Assembly: GCA_964412235.1 (NCBI GenBank)
Contig: CAYPNT010000023.1
Coordinates: 1 to 34,948, forward strand
DNA: 34,948 nt
Reading direction: 5' to 3'
Source: JAYZQT01 sp964412235
GTDB lineage: Bacteria > Pseudomonadota > Alphaproteobacteria > MPNO01 > UBA830
The position numbers were made by a program, and so were the translations under genes. How positions within the stretch are numbered: position 1 is the stretch's first letter; each line of letters starts with the position of its first letter. Under the pieces are notes generated by a model. It searched no databases, was not told the origin of the DNA, and worked only from the letters and a program-made list of their open reading frames with translations. Shown here in pieces: positions 9,234-17,526 of this stretch.

Positions 9234-10184
9234 CTACATTAACCCTACTTCCTTGAAGAATTTAATTGAACCAGGGTGATAGGGTATACCAAGGTCCCGG
9301 TTAATGGCCTTGGGTTGGAAGCCGTTAAAAGCCTTATGGGATAGGACCATCTTCTTTTTATTTTCATATATAGCTTTAACTACTTTGTAGACAGTTTCGT
9401 TTGGTGTTTGGCTGCTGGCATTGACGATAAACGGCGCGATTAGCGTGTTTATCGGCTTTGAAAACCCCGGGAACCGAGCGGAAGGTTGGATAGTGGCGAT
9501 CACCGCTCCCGGCGAGATTGAATGAATAATTTTTTGAGTTTTTGCGTTTTTCTGCATGGTTAACACACGTATTCCGCCGACAGCAGCATGAGCTTGACGA
9601 GTTTTACCAGACGAAAGCGAAAAATAAACGGCGTCTACTTTGCCTGCCATGAACGCGTCAACACCGCGAACACCGTTTGGTACCGGAAATTTCTTCACGT
9701 CGTTCATTGTTATGCCATGGGCAGCCAACATTGCTCTTGCAAAAAGACCAGCGATTTTTTGTTTCGTATACTTTGAGGGAACACGTTTACCACGTATGTC
9801 GGCGAACGTTTTGATGGGTGAGTCTTTCGGAACATACCAACCTAATATCAGCGGAAAGAGCGATGCGACGATGCGGACGTTGGATTGTTTCTTGCCTTTA
9901 AACATTTTCGCACCAGTTCTGGCGAAGGCCGTAACGACGCTGACGGAAATGGTGAAATCTAACTTACCTTTGTTGAGAAGGGGGAGCGTAACTACCGGCC
10001 CCCCTTGAGGCACTACGCGCATTTTTACGCCAGCATTCTCTATTGCTACCTTGGCCACGCCTGCGCCTGTTGCGTACGCTAAGGAACCCTGTGGGTTGGT
10101 TCCCATACTGATAGTTTGAGCCTGGGTGCTTGCAGCTGCAGTTCCAACAAGTGCGGCAGCCGTAATGAATATTCTTAAGTTCAT
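9234..10184 (-). CDS. TAXI-family TRAP solute-binding protein
   Basis: A 316-residue secreted protein with a signal peptide at residues 1-22 (M-N-L-R-I-F, alanine-rich core, cleavage after A-Q-A). Mature features fit TAXI proteins: I-S-M-G-T-N-P-Q-G-S-L-A-Y just after cleavage, then K-R-V-P-S-K-Y-T near the middle and G-V-D-A-F-M-A-G-K-V-D-A further on. The ATG at 10182-10184 has GGGAGA about 7 bases upstream. It heads a three-gene operon with the fused permease and a metallo-hydrolase. Role: captures the substrate in the periplasm and hands it to the permease. Confidence 0.92.
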   Translation of the reverse strand: MNLRIFITAAALVGTAAASTQAQTISMGTNPQGSLAYATGAGVAKVAIENAGVKMRVVPQGGPVVTLPLLNKGKLDFTISVSVVTAFARTGAKMFKGKKQSNVRIVASLFPLILGWYVPKDSPIKTFADIRGKRVPSKYTKQKIAGLFARAMLAAHGITMNDVKKFPVPNGVRGVDAFMAGKVDAVYFSLSSGKTRQAHAAVGGIRVLTMQKNAKTQKIIHSISPGAVIATIQPSARFPGFSKPINTLIAPFIVNASSQTPNETVYKVVKAIYENKKKMVLSHKAFNGFQPKAINRDLGIPYHPGSIKFFKEVGLM

Positions 10185-10229
10185 TTCGATTCTCCCTTTA
10201 CCATCGATTTAACTGTCTTGCAGAAACAA

Positions 10230-10257
10230 ATGATAACTACTTAGTTGAAAATGCCAA
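10230..10257 (-). promoter_or_regulatory. Candidate sigma-70 promoter for the TAXI-TRAP operon
   Basis: Read on the minus strand, TTGGCA (10257-10252) and TATCAT (10235-10230) each match the consensus hexamer at five of six bases and are 16 bp apart. They lie about 45 bp upstream of the TAXI binding protein start. Prediction from sequence only. Confidence 0.5.
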
Positions 10258-10271
10258 TGCTGTGTTTAAGG

Positions 10272-11060
10272 TCAATCAAAACCCGCGCGAATGGGGCCGT
10301 CCCTGGTTTTGTGGACGAACTGATCTATATAGGGATTATTGGCCGTATCGAGTTGTGCCGGCGTGCCCTCCCAAACAACCTTTCCTTCATTTAACATCAC
10401 TATCCGGTCGGCGGTGCTTCTGGCACTTTTTAGATCGCTTGTAACAGAGAGAACAGACGCGCCGAGTGTGTTTACGTTTTCGCGGACCCATTTATTAATG
10501 ACGTTTGTCATAATTGGGTCAAGGCCTGCAGTGGGCTCGTCCAGGAGAAGTAAATCCGGTTCGTCTGCGAGGGCTCTTGCGATACCTACTCGCTTTTGCA
10601 TGCCGCCCGATAACTCAACTGGGTAGAGAAACGCGGTCTCACTGTTCAAGCCAACAGCAGCCAATTTGTGACGCGCGGTATCGATTGCTTGTGTCTTTGA
10701 CAATTTTTCGGTTACGCGCAACCGGAAGGTAATATTTTCCCATACGGTGAGGCTGTCAAAAAGACCGGACCTTTGAAACAACACCCCTATTTTTGCCAGC
10801 CGATTGCGCTCGTCGTCATTCAGCTCAGCAATGTTTTGGCCGTGATATTCAATTTTGCCGCTGTTAGGCCGGAATAATCCTGCAATCATCTTTAATGTAA
10901 GTGTTTTACCGGCGCCAGACGGCCCTATTAATACTAGCGATTCGCCTTTTCCGATTGAGAAACTTAAATTTTGAAGAGTAAATGTATCGTCAAGAGTTAG
11001 GTTGACGTTGTTTAATGCCAATATAGGCGTTCTTAGGGTATTTTTTTCCGGGACCGGCAT
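10272..11060 (-). CDS. ABC transporter ATP-binding protein, MlaF/Ttg2A-like
   Basis: A 262-residue ATPase counted from ATG at 11058-11060. Walker A is G-P-S-G-A-G-K-T (about residues 46-53), the signature L-S-G-G-M-Q-K-R is near 150-157 and Walker B L-L-L-L-D-E-P-T near 170-177. The Q-loop region F-Q-R-S-G-L-F-D-S-L-T-V-W-E-N and the M-Q-K-R signature are typical of MlaF-type ATPases that drive lipid or toluene-tolerance transport with MlaE and MlaD. No such permease or MCE gene is adjacent, so this ATPase is an orphan here. A TTG at 11078 could add six residues but has no ribosome binding site; the ATG has a GGGG about 12 bases upstream. Partner and substrate are unknown. Confidence 0.85.
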   Translation of the reverse strand: MPVPEKNTLRTPILALNNVNLTLDDTFTLQNLSFSIGKGESLVLIGPSGAGKTLTLKMIAGLFRPNSGKIEYHGQNIAELNDDERNRLAKIGVLFQRSGLFDSLTVWENITFRLRVTEKLSKTQAIDTARHKLAAVGLNSETAFLYPVELSGGMQKRVGIARALADEPDLLLLDEPTAGLDPIMTNVINKWVRENVNTLGASVLSVTSDLKSARSTADRIVMLNEGKVVWEGTPAQLDTANNPYIDQFVHKTRDGPIRAGFD

Positions 11061-11174
11061 TTTTTGATAATACCCCAAAACCGTGGAAGAAAAATTTTTA
11101 AACGTCTAATTGCATAATGCCGATAACAATATTTTTTATATAAAATATAAAAACAGAGATTTGGTTTACGCCTG

Positions 11175-11606
11175 TCATGCGCCATTTCTCTCTAATAAAT
11201 TACGCAGGATTGTCTTAAGGTCGGATGCTTCCTTTTGAGTGTAATCGGAGAGGACTTCCGCTTCGTGCGCGAGCGCGTCCTTTAGCGCAGCTGAGATACG
11301 TTGGCGCCCATTATCAGTAATAAAAACCTGCACCCGGCGGCGATCATCAGAACTTTTTTGACGCCGAACGAGGCCAGAAATTTCCATTCGGCTAACAATT
11401 TTGGTCATTGTTGGCTGGCGTTGCAATGCGCGGGCGGCCAGTTCGCCTACTGTCATTCCGTCACCGTCGCTCAATGATGCTAAGACCCTCCATTCAGAAA
11501 CCTGCAGGCAGTGTTGCTTTAATCGACTGTGAAACTGCTTACTGACCTCCGTGCTTGCCCTTGCTAGAAGGTAGAGTAGGTAATTATCCGCAAATCGTTT
11601 CTCCAT
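11175..11606 (-). CDS. MarR-family transcriptional regulator
   Basis: A 143-residue protein with a winged helix-turn-helix centre. The segments W-R-V-L-A-S-L, T-V-G-E-L-A-A-R, Q-P-T-M-T-K-I-V-S-R-M-E, G-L-V-R-R-Q and the wing S-S-D-D-R-R-R-V-Q-V are classic MarR, flanked by dimerisation helices. MarR proteins bind short palindromes as dimers and are released by aromatic or other small ligands. The gene is divergent from the NicX-like operon with only 84 bp between starts, and an exact 10-bp palindrome lies in that gap, so it most likely controls that operon and itself. The nicotinate cluster of Pseudomonas also uses a MarR-type regulator (NicR), which fits the neighbouring NicX-like gene. Confidence 0.92.
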   Translation of the reverse strand: MEKRFADNYLLYLLARASTEVSKQFHSRLKQHCLQVSEWRVLASLSDGDGMTVGELAARALQRQPTMTKIVSRMEISGLVRRQKSSDDRRRVQVFITDNGRQRISAALKDALAHEAEVLSDYTQKEASDLKTILRNLLERNGA

Positions 11607-11615
11607 AATTAGAGG

Positions 11616-11645
11616 TTATCAAGAATATATTCCTTTTCATATAAA
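11616..11645 (+). promoter_or_regulatory. Candidate promoter for the NicX-like operon
   Basis: TTATCA (11616-11621) and TATAAA (11640-11645) form a weak -35/-10 pair with an 18-bp spacer, about 45 bp upstream of the first start codon. The palindrome described separately lies inside the spacer, a placement suited to repression. Confidence 0.35.
11623..11632. promoter_or_regulatory. Candidate MarR operator palindrome
   Basis: GAATATATTC is an exact 10-bp inverted repeat in the divergent gap between the MarR gene and the NicX-like operon. MarR regulators commonly bind AT-rich palindromes overlapping the promoters of divergent genes. Symmetry does not extend beyond the ten bases. Confidence 0.45.
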
Positions 11646-11690
11646 TTTCTCTGCGTTAGATTTGGTAACTTACTTTAGGGAGATCACGTG

Positions 11691-12737
11691 ATGTTCGCCG
11701 ACCGGATCGAAGGAAAGTGGATCGACATGTTCAGTTCAGTATTTGAACTTTGTAAGCTCGTGCCCGGAGACACCGCAGCTATTGTTTCGGAGACACAATC
11801 TCGGGATCTTAATGTTCATCTTGCAGAGTTGGGTCTGCAGAGACTCGGCGTCAAAGCATTTCACGTAAAATTGGTGACGCCGCGCCAAGTCAGTCCGGTT
11901 CCCGTCCGGTCGACGGGCGCCTCAAATTCAGTTGAAGCTTTGGAGCCCGTGGTCACGGCTTTGGGGGCTTCTACCGTAGTTGTCGATTGTACCGTAGAAG
12001 GCCTTCTGCACGCTCCAGAATTGCCGACAATTCTTAAAGCAGGAGCGCGTTTGCTTATGGTATCCAATGAGCACCCGGACGTTCTTGAACGCTTGATACC
12101 CGATCCGAGTCTCACACCAAAGGTGAAGACGGGGATCCGAATGTTATCAGATGCATCCGAAATGACCGTTATGTCTGAATCGGGAACAGAATTAAAAATA
12201 AATGTAACGAACACCCGCGGCGCAGGCGTTTGGGGTTATTGCGAACGTCCGGGCCATGTGGCCCATTGGCCCGGTGGCCTGGTGCTTTGTTTTCCAAAAG
12301 AGAAAACCGTAAATGGCAGGCTTGTAATGGACGCTGGAGACGTAAACCTTACCTTCAAGCGTTACCTTGAGAGCCCCGTTACATTGATTATTGAAGATGA
12401 CTACATCTCGAAGATTGAAGGAACGGGCTTAGACGCCGACCTATTCCGAGAGTATATCGCTGCATGGGGGGACAGGGAGGCTTATGCTGTTTCTCACGTT
12501 GGGTGGGGCATGAACCCTTCAGCACGCTGGGACGCGCTGGCCATGTACGACAAACGTGATGTGAACGGCACAGAATTGCGAGCATTTGCCGGTAATTTTC
12601 TTTATTCGACTGGAGCAAATGAAGCGGCAAAAAGGTTTACGCTGGGGCATTTTGATCTTCCGATCCGGAAATGCACAATTGCGTTGGATGGATCAAAAAT
12701 AGTAGAGCAAGGGATCCTGCAAGGAGAACTGGCGTGA
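11691..12737 (+). CDS. NicX-like 2,5-dihydroxypyridine 5,6-dioxygenase family protein (M29-like fold)
   Basis: A 348-residue protein resembling the M29 aminopeptidase-like family that contains NicX, the iron enzyme that opens 2,5-dihydroxypyridine to N-formylmaleamate in nicotinate breakdown. As I recall, the iron ligands of Pseudomonas NicX are H265, H318 and D320. Here S-H-V-G-W-G-M-N-P gives H269 and G-H-F-D-L-P-I gives H320 and D322, nearly the same positions and spacing. E-R-P-G-H near residue 188 is also typical. The start is ATG at 11691 with AGGGAGA 7 bases upstream; GTG at 11688 is an alternative. It is the first gene of an operon and divergent from a MarR gene. Substrate could be another hydroxylated heterocycle or a peptide-like compound; family assignment is firmer than reaction. 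Confidence 0.78.
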   Translation: MFADRIEGKWIDMFSSVFELCKLVPGDTAAIVSETQSRDLNVHLAELGLQRLGVKAFHVKLVTPRQVSPVPVRSTGASNSVEALEPVVTALGASTVVVDCTVEGLLHAPELPTILKAGARLLMVSNEHPDVLERLIPDPSLTPKVKTGIRMLSDASEMTVMSESGTELKINVTNTRGAGVWGYCERPGHVAHWPGGLVLCFPKEKTVNGRLVMDAGDVNLTFKRYLESPVTLIIEDDYISKIEGTGLDADLFREYIAAWGDREAYAVSHVGWGMNPSARWDALAMYDKRDVNGTELRAFAGNFLYSTGANEAAKRFTLGHFDLPIRKCTIALDGSKIVEQGILQGELA

Positions 12738-13513
12738 AGAACGTCCCAGAACATATTGAGAAGGGAGACGGTGACGTCATCTTATTTCTGCATGGCGTCG
12801 GAGGTGGTGCCTATAGCTGGATGCCTCAGCTCAATAGTTTTTCCCTAAAATACAAGGCAGCTGCTTGGAATATGCCGGGTTACGGTAAGAGCACTTGGAA
12901 CGGTGATATGAAGTTCACGATCCTGGCGGATGCCCTGTTATTGCTATTAGATGATCGGGGTTGGGAGAGAGTCCACTTGGTTGGCCATTCTATGGGTGGC
13001 ATGGTCGCCCAAGAATTTTCTGTAAACAACCAGGACCGACTACTTTCACTGACGCTGTCGGCAACAAGCCCCGCTTTTGGAAACCCTGACGGAGATTTTC
13101 AAAAGAAGTTTGTGGACGCGCGCTTGGCCCCATTAAACAACGGCTCGACCATGGCAGATCTAGCGGAAGAACTCGTGGTGACGATGATGTCGCCGGACGC
13201 AGACCCACATGGAAAGCAGCTTGCCTTCGACTGTATGTCCGACGTTTCGACTGAAACCTATCGCGCCGCCATTAAATGTATTGTTAGTTTTGAACAGCGC
13301 AAAAATTTACCGCATATAAAGGTTCCCACGCTCGTAATTTCCGGAGAAAAAGATACCAATGCTCCCGCGTCGATGATGGAAAAGATGAGCACGAAGATTC
13401 CCAATAGTCGGTATGTCTGTTTGCCTGGTTTAGGCCATCTTGCAAATCTAGAGGACCCACTCGCCTTTGACGCGGCACTGAGTGATTTTATCCGACCCTT
13501 GTCGACAAACTAA
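12734..13513 (+). CDS. Alpha/beta hydrolase, NicD/MhpC-like
   Basis: A 259-residue single-domain alpha/beta hydrolase. Oxyanion-loop motif H-G-V-G-G is at residues 20-24, the nucleophile elbow G-H-S-M-G-G puts serine at 86, the acid is D207 in G-E-K-D-T-N-A, and the base is H235 in G-L-G-H-L-A-N. This is the group holding ring-fission product hydrolases and N-formylmaleamate deformylase NicD, which in nicotinate clusters accompanies NicX. The start is GTG at 12734, overlapping the upstream TGA in a GTGA junction, with AAGGAG at 12721-12726; a longer in-frame reading from 12671 runs inside the previous gene and is not credible. Probably hydrolyses the product of the NicX-like enzyme (inference). 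Confidence 0.87.
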   Translation: MKNVPEHIEKGDGDVILFLHGVGGGAYSWMPQLNSFSLKYKAAAWNMPGYGKSTWNGDMKFTILADALLLLLDDRGWERVHLVGHSMGGMVAQEFSVNNQDRLLSLTLSATSPAFGNPDGDFQKKFVDARLAPLNNGSTMADLAEELVVTMMSPDADPHGKQLAFDCMSDVSTETYRAAIKCIVSFEQRKNLPHIKVPTLVISGEKDTNAPASMMEKMSTKIPNSRYVCLPGLGHLANLEDPLAFDAALSDFIRPLSTN

Positions 13514-13531
13514 TTGTTACCGGAACGCATA

Positions 13532-14815
13532 ATGACGCCCTCCAGACACGCGAAACCAAGACATAATCGCACGGGAAAAACCCGGTTCACGCAGTTTTCT
13601 TGGCAAAAACTTGCGGGTGATATCGACGCGATCCGTGAGGTAATCGGAAACCTCGGAAGGGAGAAGTTTGCGCAACGTGCGCCGCATTACGACAATGAGG
13701 CGTCCTTTCCTTTTGAAAATTATGATGACATGCGTGAAACCGGGATCCTCGCCATGACAGTACCAAAATCCCTTGGCGGGCTGGGGGTGGAGTACGCAGA
13801 TTACGCTTCGCTTGCGGCGGAAATGGGGCGTTGGTGCGGGGCGACGGCCTTAACATATAATATGCACGCGTGTACGCCACTGTGGACTGGACACATTGCC
13901 GATGATTTAGAGATGTCTGCGGCAGCGCGAAAGCAACACCAAAAAAATCGCGAACTCCATTTTTCTCGGATTGTAGAAGAAGGAGCAATTTTCGCCCAAC
14001 CATTTTCCGAAGGGTCTGCGGCCGCTGCGGGCAAGGCTCCCTTCGGAACAATGGCGGCCAAAGTGGATGGCGGGTGGGTATTGAACGGGAAGAAGATTTT
14101 TGCGTCTCTTTCGGGAGCGGCGAATTACTACGGTGTATTGTGTACCGAAGATAAAAAAGATTTTTCGGTGAAAGATACTTTGTTTATGGCCGTTCCTTCA
14201 GATGCCCACGGTGTTTCCATTGTCGGTCCGTGGGATCCAGTCGGAATGCGAGCGACTGTCTCGAGGACGCTTTTATTGGAGAATGTATTCATTGCGGACG
14301 AACAGATGTTGATGCCGGCCGGCGTGTATCATCAAGCTGCGAGGCGTTGGCCTCATATGTTTCTCACACTTTGTCCGACATATATGGGTATTGCTCAAGC
14401 CGCTTACGACTTTACTGTTTCTTATTTACGTGGGGAGGTTGAGGGGATCCCTGTAAAGCGTCGTATGCACCCTACAAAGCAGATTACGGTTGCGGAAATG
14501 TGGATAAAGCTGCAACAAACTTGGGCACTTTTTAAGCAGGCAACCTCGGAAGCGCGGCTCGACCCTTCCAAGAACGATCGGCTCCGGGCCTATGCAGCCC
14601 AATACACGGTTATGGAAAATGCTAACGAGATGTGCCGTCTAGCACTGCGTACGTGTGGCGGCCAATCAATGTTGAAATCTTTGCCGCTCGAGCGTTTGTA
14701 TCGTGATTCCCGATTGGGTTCTTTGATGCTGCCCTGGACGGCCGAATTATGCCTTGATCGACTGGGACGGGAAACGCTTTATGAGCCAGGCGAAAACGAC
14801 GACGGTCGAAAATGA
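13532..14815 (+). CDS. Acyl-CoA dehydrogenase-family flavoprotein lacking the usual Glu motif
   Basis: A 427-residue protein with the acyl-CoA dehydrogenase fold: N-terminal helices, G-G-L-G-V-E-Y near residue 80, a central beta domain (F-A-Q-P-F-S-E-G, then G-W-V-L-N-G-K-K-I-F-A-S), and a C-terminal helical domain with R-T-C-G-G-Q-S and R-D-S-R-L-G. Where many members carry Y-E-G-T with the catalytic glutamate, this one reads M-L-P-W-T. It may use another base, as isovaleryl-CoA dehydrogenase does, or be a flavin monooxygenase-like relative. ATG at 13532 has CGGAAC about 7 bases upstream; a TTG at 13514 directly abuts the previous stop and looks less likely. It overlaps the ligase gene by ATGA. 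Confidence 0.85.
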   Translation: MTPSRHAKPRHNRTGKTRFTQFSWQKLAGDIDAIREVIGNLGREKFAQRAPHYDNEASFPFENYDDMRETGILAMTVPKSLGGLGVEYADYASLAAEMGRWCGATALTYNMHACTPLWTGHIADDLEMSAAARKQHQKNRELHFSRIVEEGAIFAQPFSEGSAAAAGKAPFGTMAAKVDGGWVLNGKKIFASLSGAANYYGVLCTEDKKDFSVKDTLFMAVPSDAHGVSIVGPWDPVGMRATVSRTLLLENVFIADEQMLMPAGVYHQAARRWPHMFLTLCPTYMGIAQAAYDFTVSYLRGEVEGIPVKRRMHPTKQITVAEMWIKLQQTWALFKQATSEARLDPSKNDRLRAYAAQYTVMENANEMCRLALRTCGGQSMLKSLPLERLYRDSRLGSLMLPWTAELCLDRLGRETLYEPGENDDGRK

Positions 14816-16317
14816 ACGTATCTAATTGGATAGAGCGTTGGGCTGAATTTCAGCCGAACAAGGTTGCGATTCGTTTCGAGGGTGCGGACATTAACTACGC
14901 GTCTTTTTTTCAGGAAGTGCGCGGGGTTGCGTCACTGCTTCGACAAGATCTTGGCGTGTCAAATGGGGACCGTGTCGCTTTTCTTGGTTTTAATTCACCT
15001 CATATGTTAACTTTGTTGTTTGCGTGCGCACGAATTGGAGCAATTCTCGTCCCGTTAAACTGGCGGCTCGCGCCGGGTGAGCACTTGTACATTCTTTCGG
15101 ATTCTGGTGTGAAGACACTGTTCGTGGAGGATGAGTTCGCGGGAGGTACGAAATCCTTAGCAGGTGAACTGTCCGATTGTCGAATAGTAAAAATACCTGA
15201 TCAATGGAATAAATTACTAAGTAGCGCGGGAAGAGACGCCGTAGATCCAGATGTGGGCCCGAACAATCCGCTTCTAATCGTGTATACCTCCGGAACCACC
15301 GGGCGCCCAAAGGGCGCGATCCTTAGTCAGAATGCCCTGACATTCAACGCCGTTAATTCCATCGCCATGCACGATATGACAAGTAAAGATCTGATCTTTA
15401 CAAATTTACCAATGTTTCACGTGGGTGGGCTTAATATTCAGACTACCCCCGCGTTACATGCAGGGGCGACCGTTATAATGCACCGGAGGTTTGATCCCGA
15501 CGCAACCGTGCGTGTGATCAATGAGGAAAAACCCAGTTTGATGATATTGGTGCCCGCGCTGATGGCTTCGGTGATGCAACACCCCGGCTGGGAAACGATT
15601 GATTTTTCCTCGTTAAGGACGATTAACACCGGTTCAACCACCGTACCCCTATCTCTCATAGACGCTTATCACGAACGGGGTGTTCCAATCATTCAAGTTT
15701 ATGGCTCGACAGAAACTTCGCCGGTCGTGATACACCAACGAATACCCGACGCCTTCAGCACGCGGGGTTCCACGGGGCGTGCGGCTCTCCATTGTGATGC
15801 CAAGATCGTCGATACGGATGGAAAAACATTGGGTGCTGAAGAGCGTGGTGAAATCGTCGTTCGGGGCCCCAACATTATGTCTGGCTATTGGGGTGATCCC
15901 ACAGCATCGGCCGAAGTGTTGAAAGGCGGTTGGTTCTATACGGGCGATATTGGTCATACTGACAAGGACGGGCTTTTCTACGTCGACGACCGCGTCAAAG
16001 ACGTAATTATATCTGGCTCCGAAAATATTTATCCCGCGGAGTTAGAAATGATACTCGATCGTTGTCCCGGTATTGAAGAGAGTGCAGTGGTAGGGCGTCC
16101 GGACGACAAGTGGGGCGAAGTACCGGTAGCCATAGTGGTTCTGAAAGCTGGAACAGAACTCTCCCGCGGTGCCGTGGTTTCTTTATTCGAGGGTGAATTG
16201 GCCCGTTTTAAGCATCCTAAAGATGTATTGTTTGTTGAAGCGCTCCCCCGAAACGTGATGGGTAAGGTGCTCAAGTATGAGTTGAGAGAGATGGTGGGTG
16301 CGTCAAAAATACATTAG
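14812..16317 (+). CDS. Class I adenylate-forming acyl-CoA ligase
   Basis: A 501-residue AMP-dependent synthetase. All core motifs are present: Y-T-S-G-T-T-G-R-P-K-G at 158-168 (phosphate loop), Y-G-S-T-E-T-S at 297-303, G-W-F-Y-T-G-D at 373-379, D-R-V-K-D-V-I-I-S-G-S-E-N-I-Y-P near 393-408, and the catalytic lysine K485 in N-V-M-G-K-V-L-K. It activates a carboxylic acid to an acyl-CoA through an acyl-adenylate. Length and sequence are closest to medium/long-chain or aromatic acid ligases, and the acyl-CoA dehydrogenase-fold gene just upstream (ATGA overlap) suggests they act in the same route. Substrate not determinable. Confidence 0.93.
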   Translation: MNVSNWIERWAEFQPNKVAIRFEGADINYASFFQEVRGVASLLRQDLGVSNGDRVAFLGFNSPHMLTLLFACARIGAILVPLNWRLAPGEHLYILSDSGVKTLFVEDEFAGGTKSLAGELSDCRIVKIPDQWNKLLSSAGRDAVDPDVGPNNPLLIVYTSGTTGRPKGAILSQNALTFNAVNSIAMHDMTSKDLIFTNLPMFHVGGLNIQTTPALHAGATVIMHRRFDPDATVRVINEEKPSLMILVPALMASVMQHPGWETIDFSSLRTINTGSTTVPLSLIDAYHERGVPIIQVYGSTETSPVVIHQRIPDAFSTRGSTGRAALHCDAKIVDTDGKTLGAEERGEIVVRGPNIMSGYWGDPTASAEVLKGGWFYTGDIGHTDKDGLFYVDDRVKDVIISGSENIYPAELEMILDRCPGIEESAVVGRPDDKWGEVPVAIVVLKAGTELSRGAVVSLFEGELARFKHPKDVLFVEALPRNVMGKVLKYELREMVGASKIH

Positions 16318-16326
16318 ACTAGCCGC

Positions 16327-17526
16327 ATGACTACAATGCGTTCCGACCGGCACGCGATCGGCGTACTTCTGCTTATCGTTTTCCTGGATATGCTTGCATT
16401 CGGAATAATCATTCCGTTTACGCCTTTTTGGGCGGAGCGTTACGGGGCAAGCCCGTTTATGGTTACGCTTCTATTTTCGACTTATTCTTTGTTTGCTTTT
16501 TTGTCTTCATTTCCGTGGGGAGTGGTCAGTGACAAATGGGGAAGGCGCCCCATACTCTGCTTAAGCGCCTTGGGAACAGCTCTCTCATTTGCTTGGGTTA
16601 GCCAAGCCGACGCCCTTTGGATGTTATTCGCGGCAAGGGCGCTTGGCGGGCTTATGGGTGGGACGATTCCCGTCGCGCAGGCCTATATAGCAGACGTCAC
16701 CCCACCCGACGCTCGCGCGGGACGACTGGGCTTGATGGGTGCTGCAATCGGAGCCGGGTTTGTGTTGGGTCCGGGTATCGGGTGGCTATTAACGAGTGCC
16801 GGTACCAGTGAAGCTGACTTTAGGACGGCGTTTTTAATAGCGGCAGCCGTCGGCGCACTGGGCTTCTTGGGAGCTTTATTGTTATTAGGAGAGCCATCTG
16901 CCAGGCAGAAAAATGAAGAAACGAATGCTTTCGTTGGACGGTTGAGGGCCTTTTCTATCGCCGGACGGACGGCTGGCGTCCTGTATCCACTTGTTATCTT
17001 AACGTTACTAGCATTATGCATGGCGGGTCTCGAAAGTACGTTTGCGCTTTGGACGGAAAGACAACTCAAATGGGGGGTCCGTGAGGTGAGTATCTTTTTC
17101 TTGTATGTGGGATTGATTATGGTTCTCGTACAAGGTGTGATGGTTCGCCGGATGGCACGGCGTTACGGTGAAGGCGTTCTGGTAGTGATCGGTGCCCTGA
17201 TGATGTCCTCGGGCTTTGCAATGGTTTTGATTGTTTACACCTCGCCCCTTGCGTTTGTTGGCGGTGCTCTAATTGCCATTGGTTTCGGGTTGGCTAATCC
17301 CGCGCTGAGTGCCCTTATTTCAAGAAATACACCCGACGAACAACAAGGCGCCGCTATGGGCGCATCTCAATCAGTTCAGTCTTTATGCCGTATAATAGGG
17401 CCAGTGGCCGCGGGTGCGGCTTTTGGCGGGTTTGGGCGCGACGCACCCTACCTGGTAGGCGCTGTTATTCTGTTTGTTGCCTTTTTAATCGCTTTACGAG
17501 TGCTAAAGGTTGTCCGCCCAAATTAA
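16327..17526 (+). CDS. MFS transporter, DHA1/TetA-like
   Basis: A 399-residue protein with about 12 membrane segments. The loop 2-3 motif is G-V-V-S-D-K-W-G-R-R-P (about residues 60-70), acidic D-x-A-F-G near the start, and G-A-A-I-G-A-G-F-V-L-G-P-G-I-G near 138-152 matches motif C of drug:H+ antiporters. This places it with DHA1 antiporters such as TetA rather than uptake carriers, so export of a pathway intermediate or toxic substrate is most likely. It is the last gene of the MarR-divergent operon, 9 bp after the ligase, and its end overlaps the convergent SDR gene by 4 bp. Ribosome binding site is weak. Confidence 0.9.
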   Translation: MTTMRSDRHAIGVLLLIVFLDMLAFGIIIPFTPFWAERYGASPFMVTLLFSTYSLFAFLSSFPWGVVSDKWGRRPILCLSALGTALSFAWVSQADALWMLFAARALGGLMGGTIPVAQAYIADVTPPDARAGRLGLMGAAIGAGFVLGPGIGWLLTSAGTSEADFRTAFLIAAAVGALGFLGALLLLGEPSARQKNEETNAFVGRLRAFSIAGRTAGVLYPLVILTLLALCMAGLESTFALWTERQLKWGVREVSIFFLYVGLIMVLVQGVMVRRMARRYGEGVLVVIGALMMSSGFAMVLIVYTSPLAFVGGALIAIGFGLANPALSALISRNTPDEQQGAAMGASQSVQSLCRIIGPVAAGAAFGGFGRDAPYLVGAVILFVAFLIALRVLKVVRPN

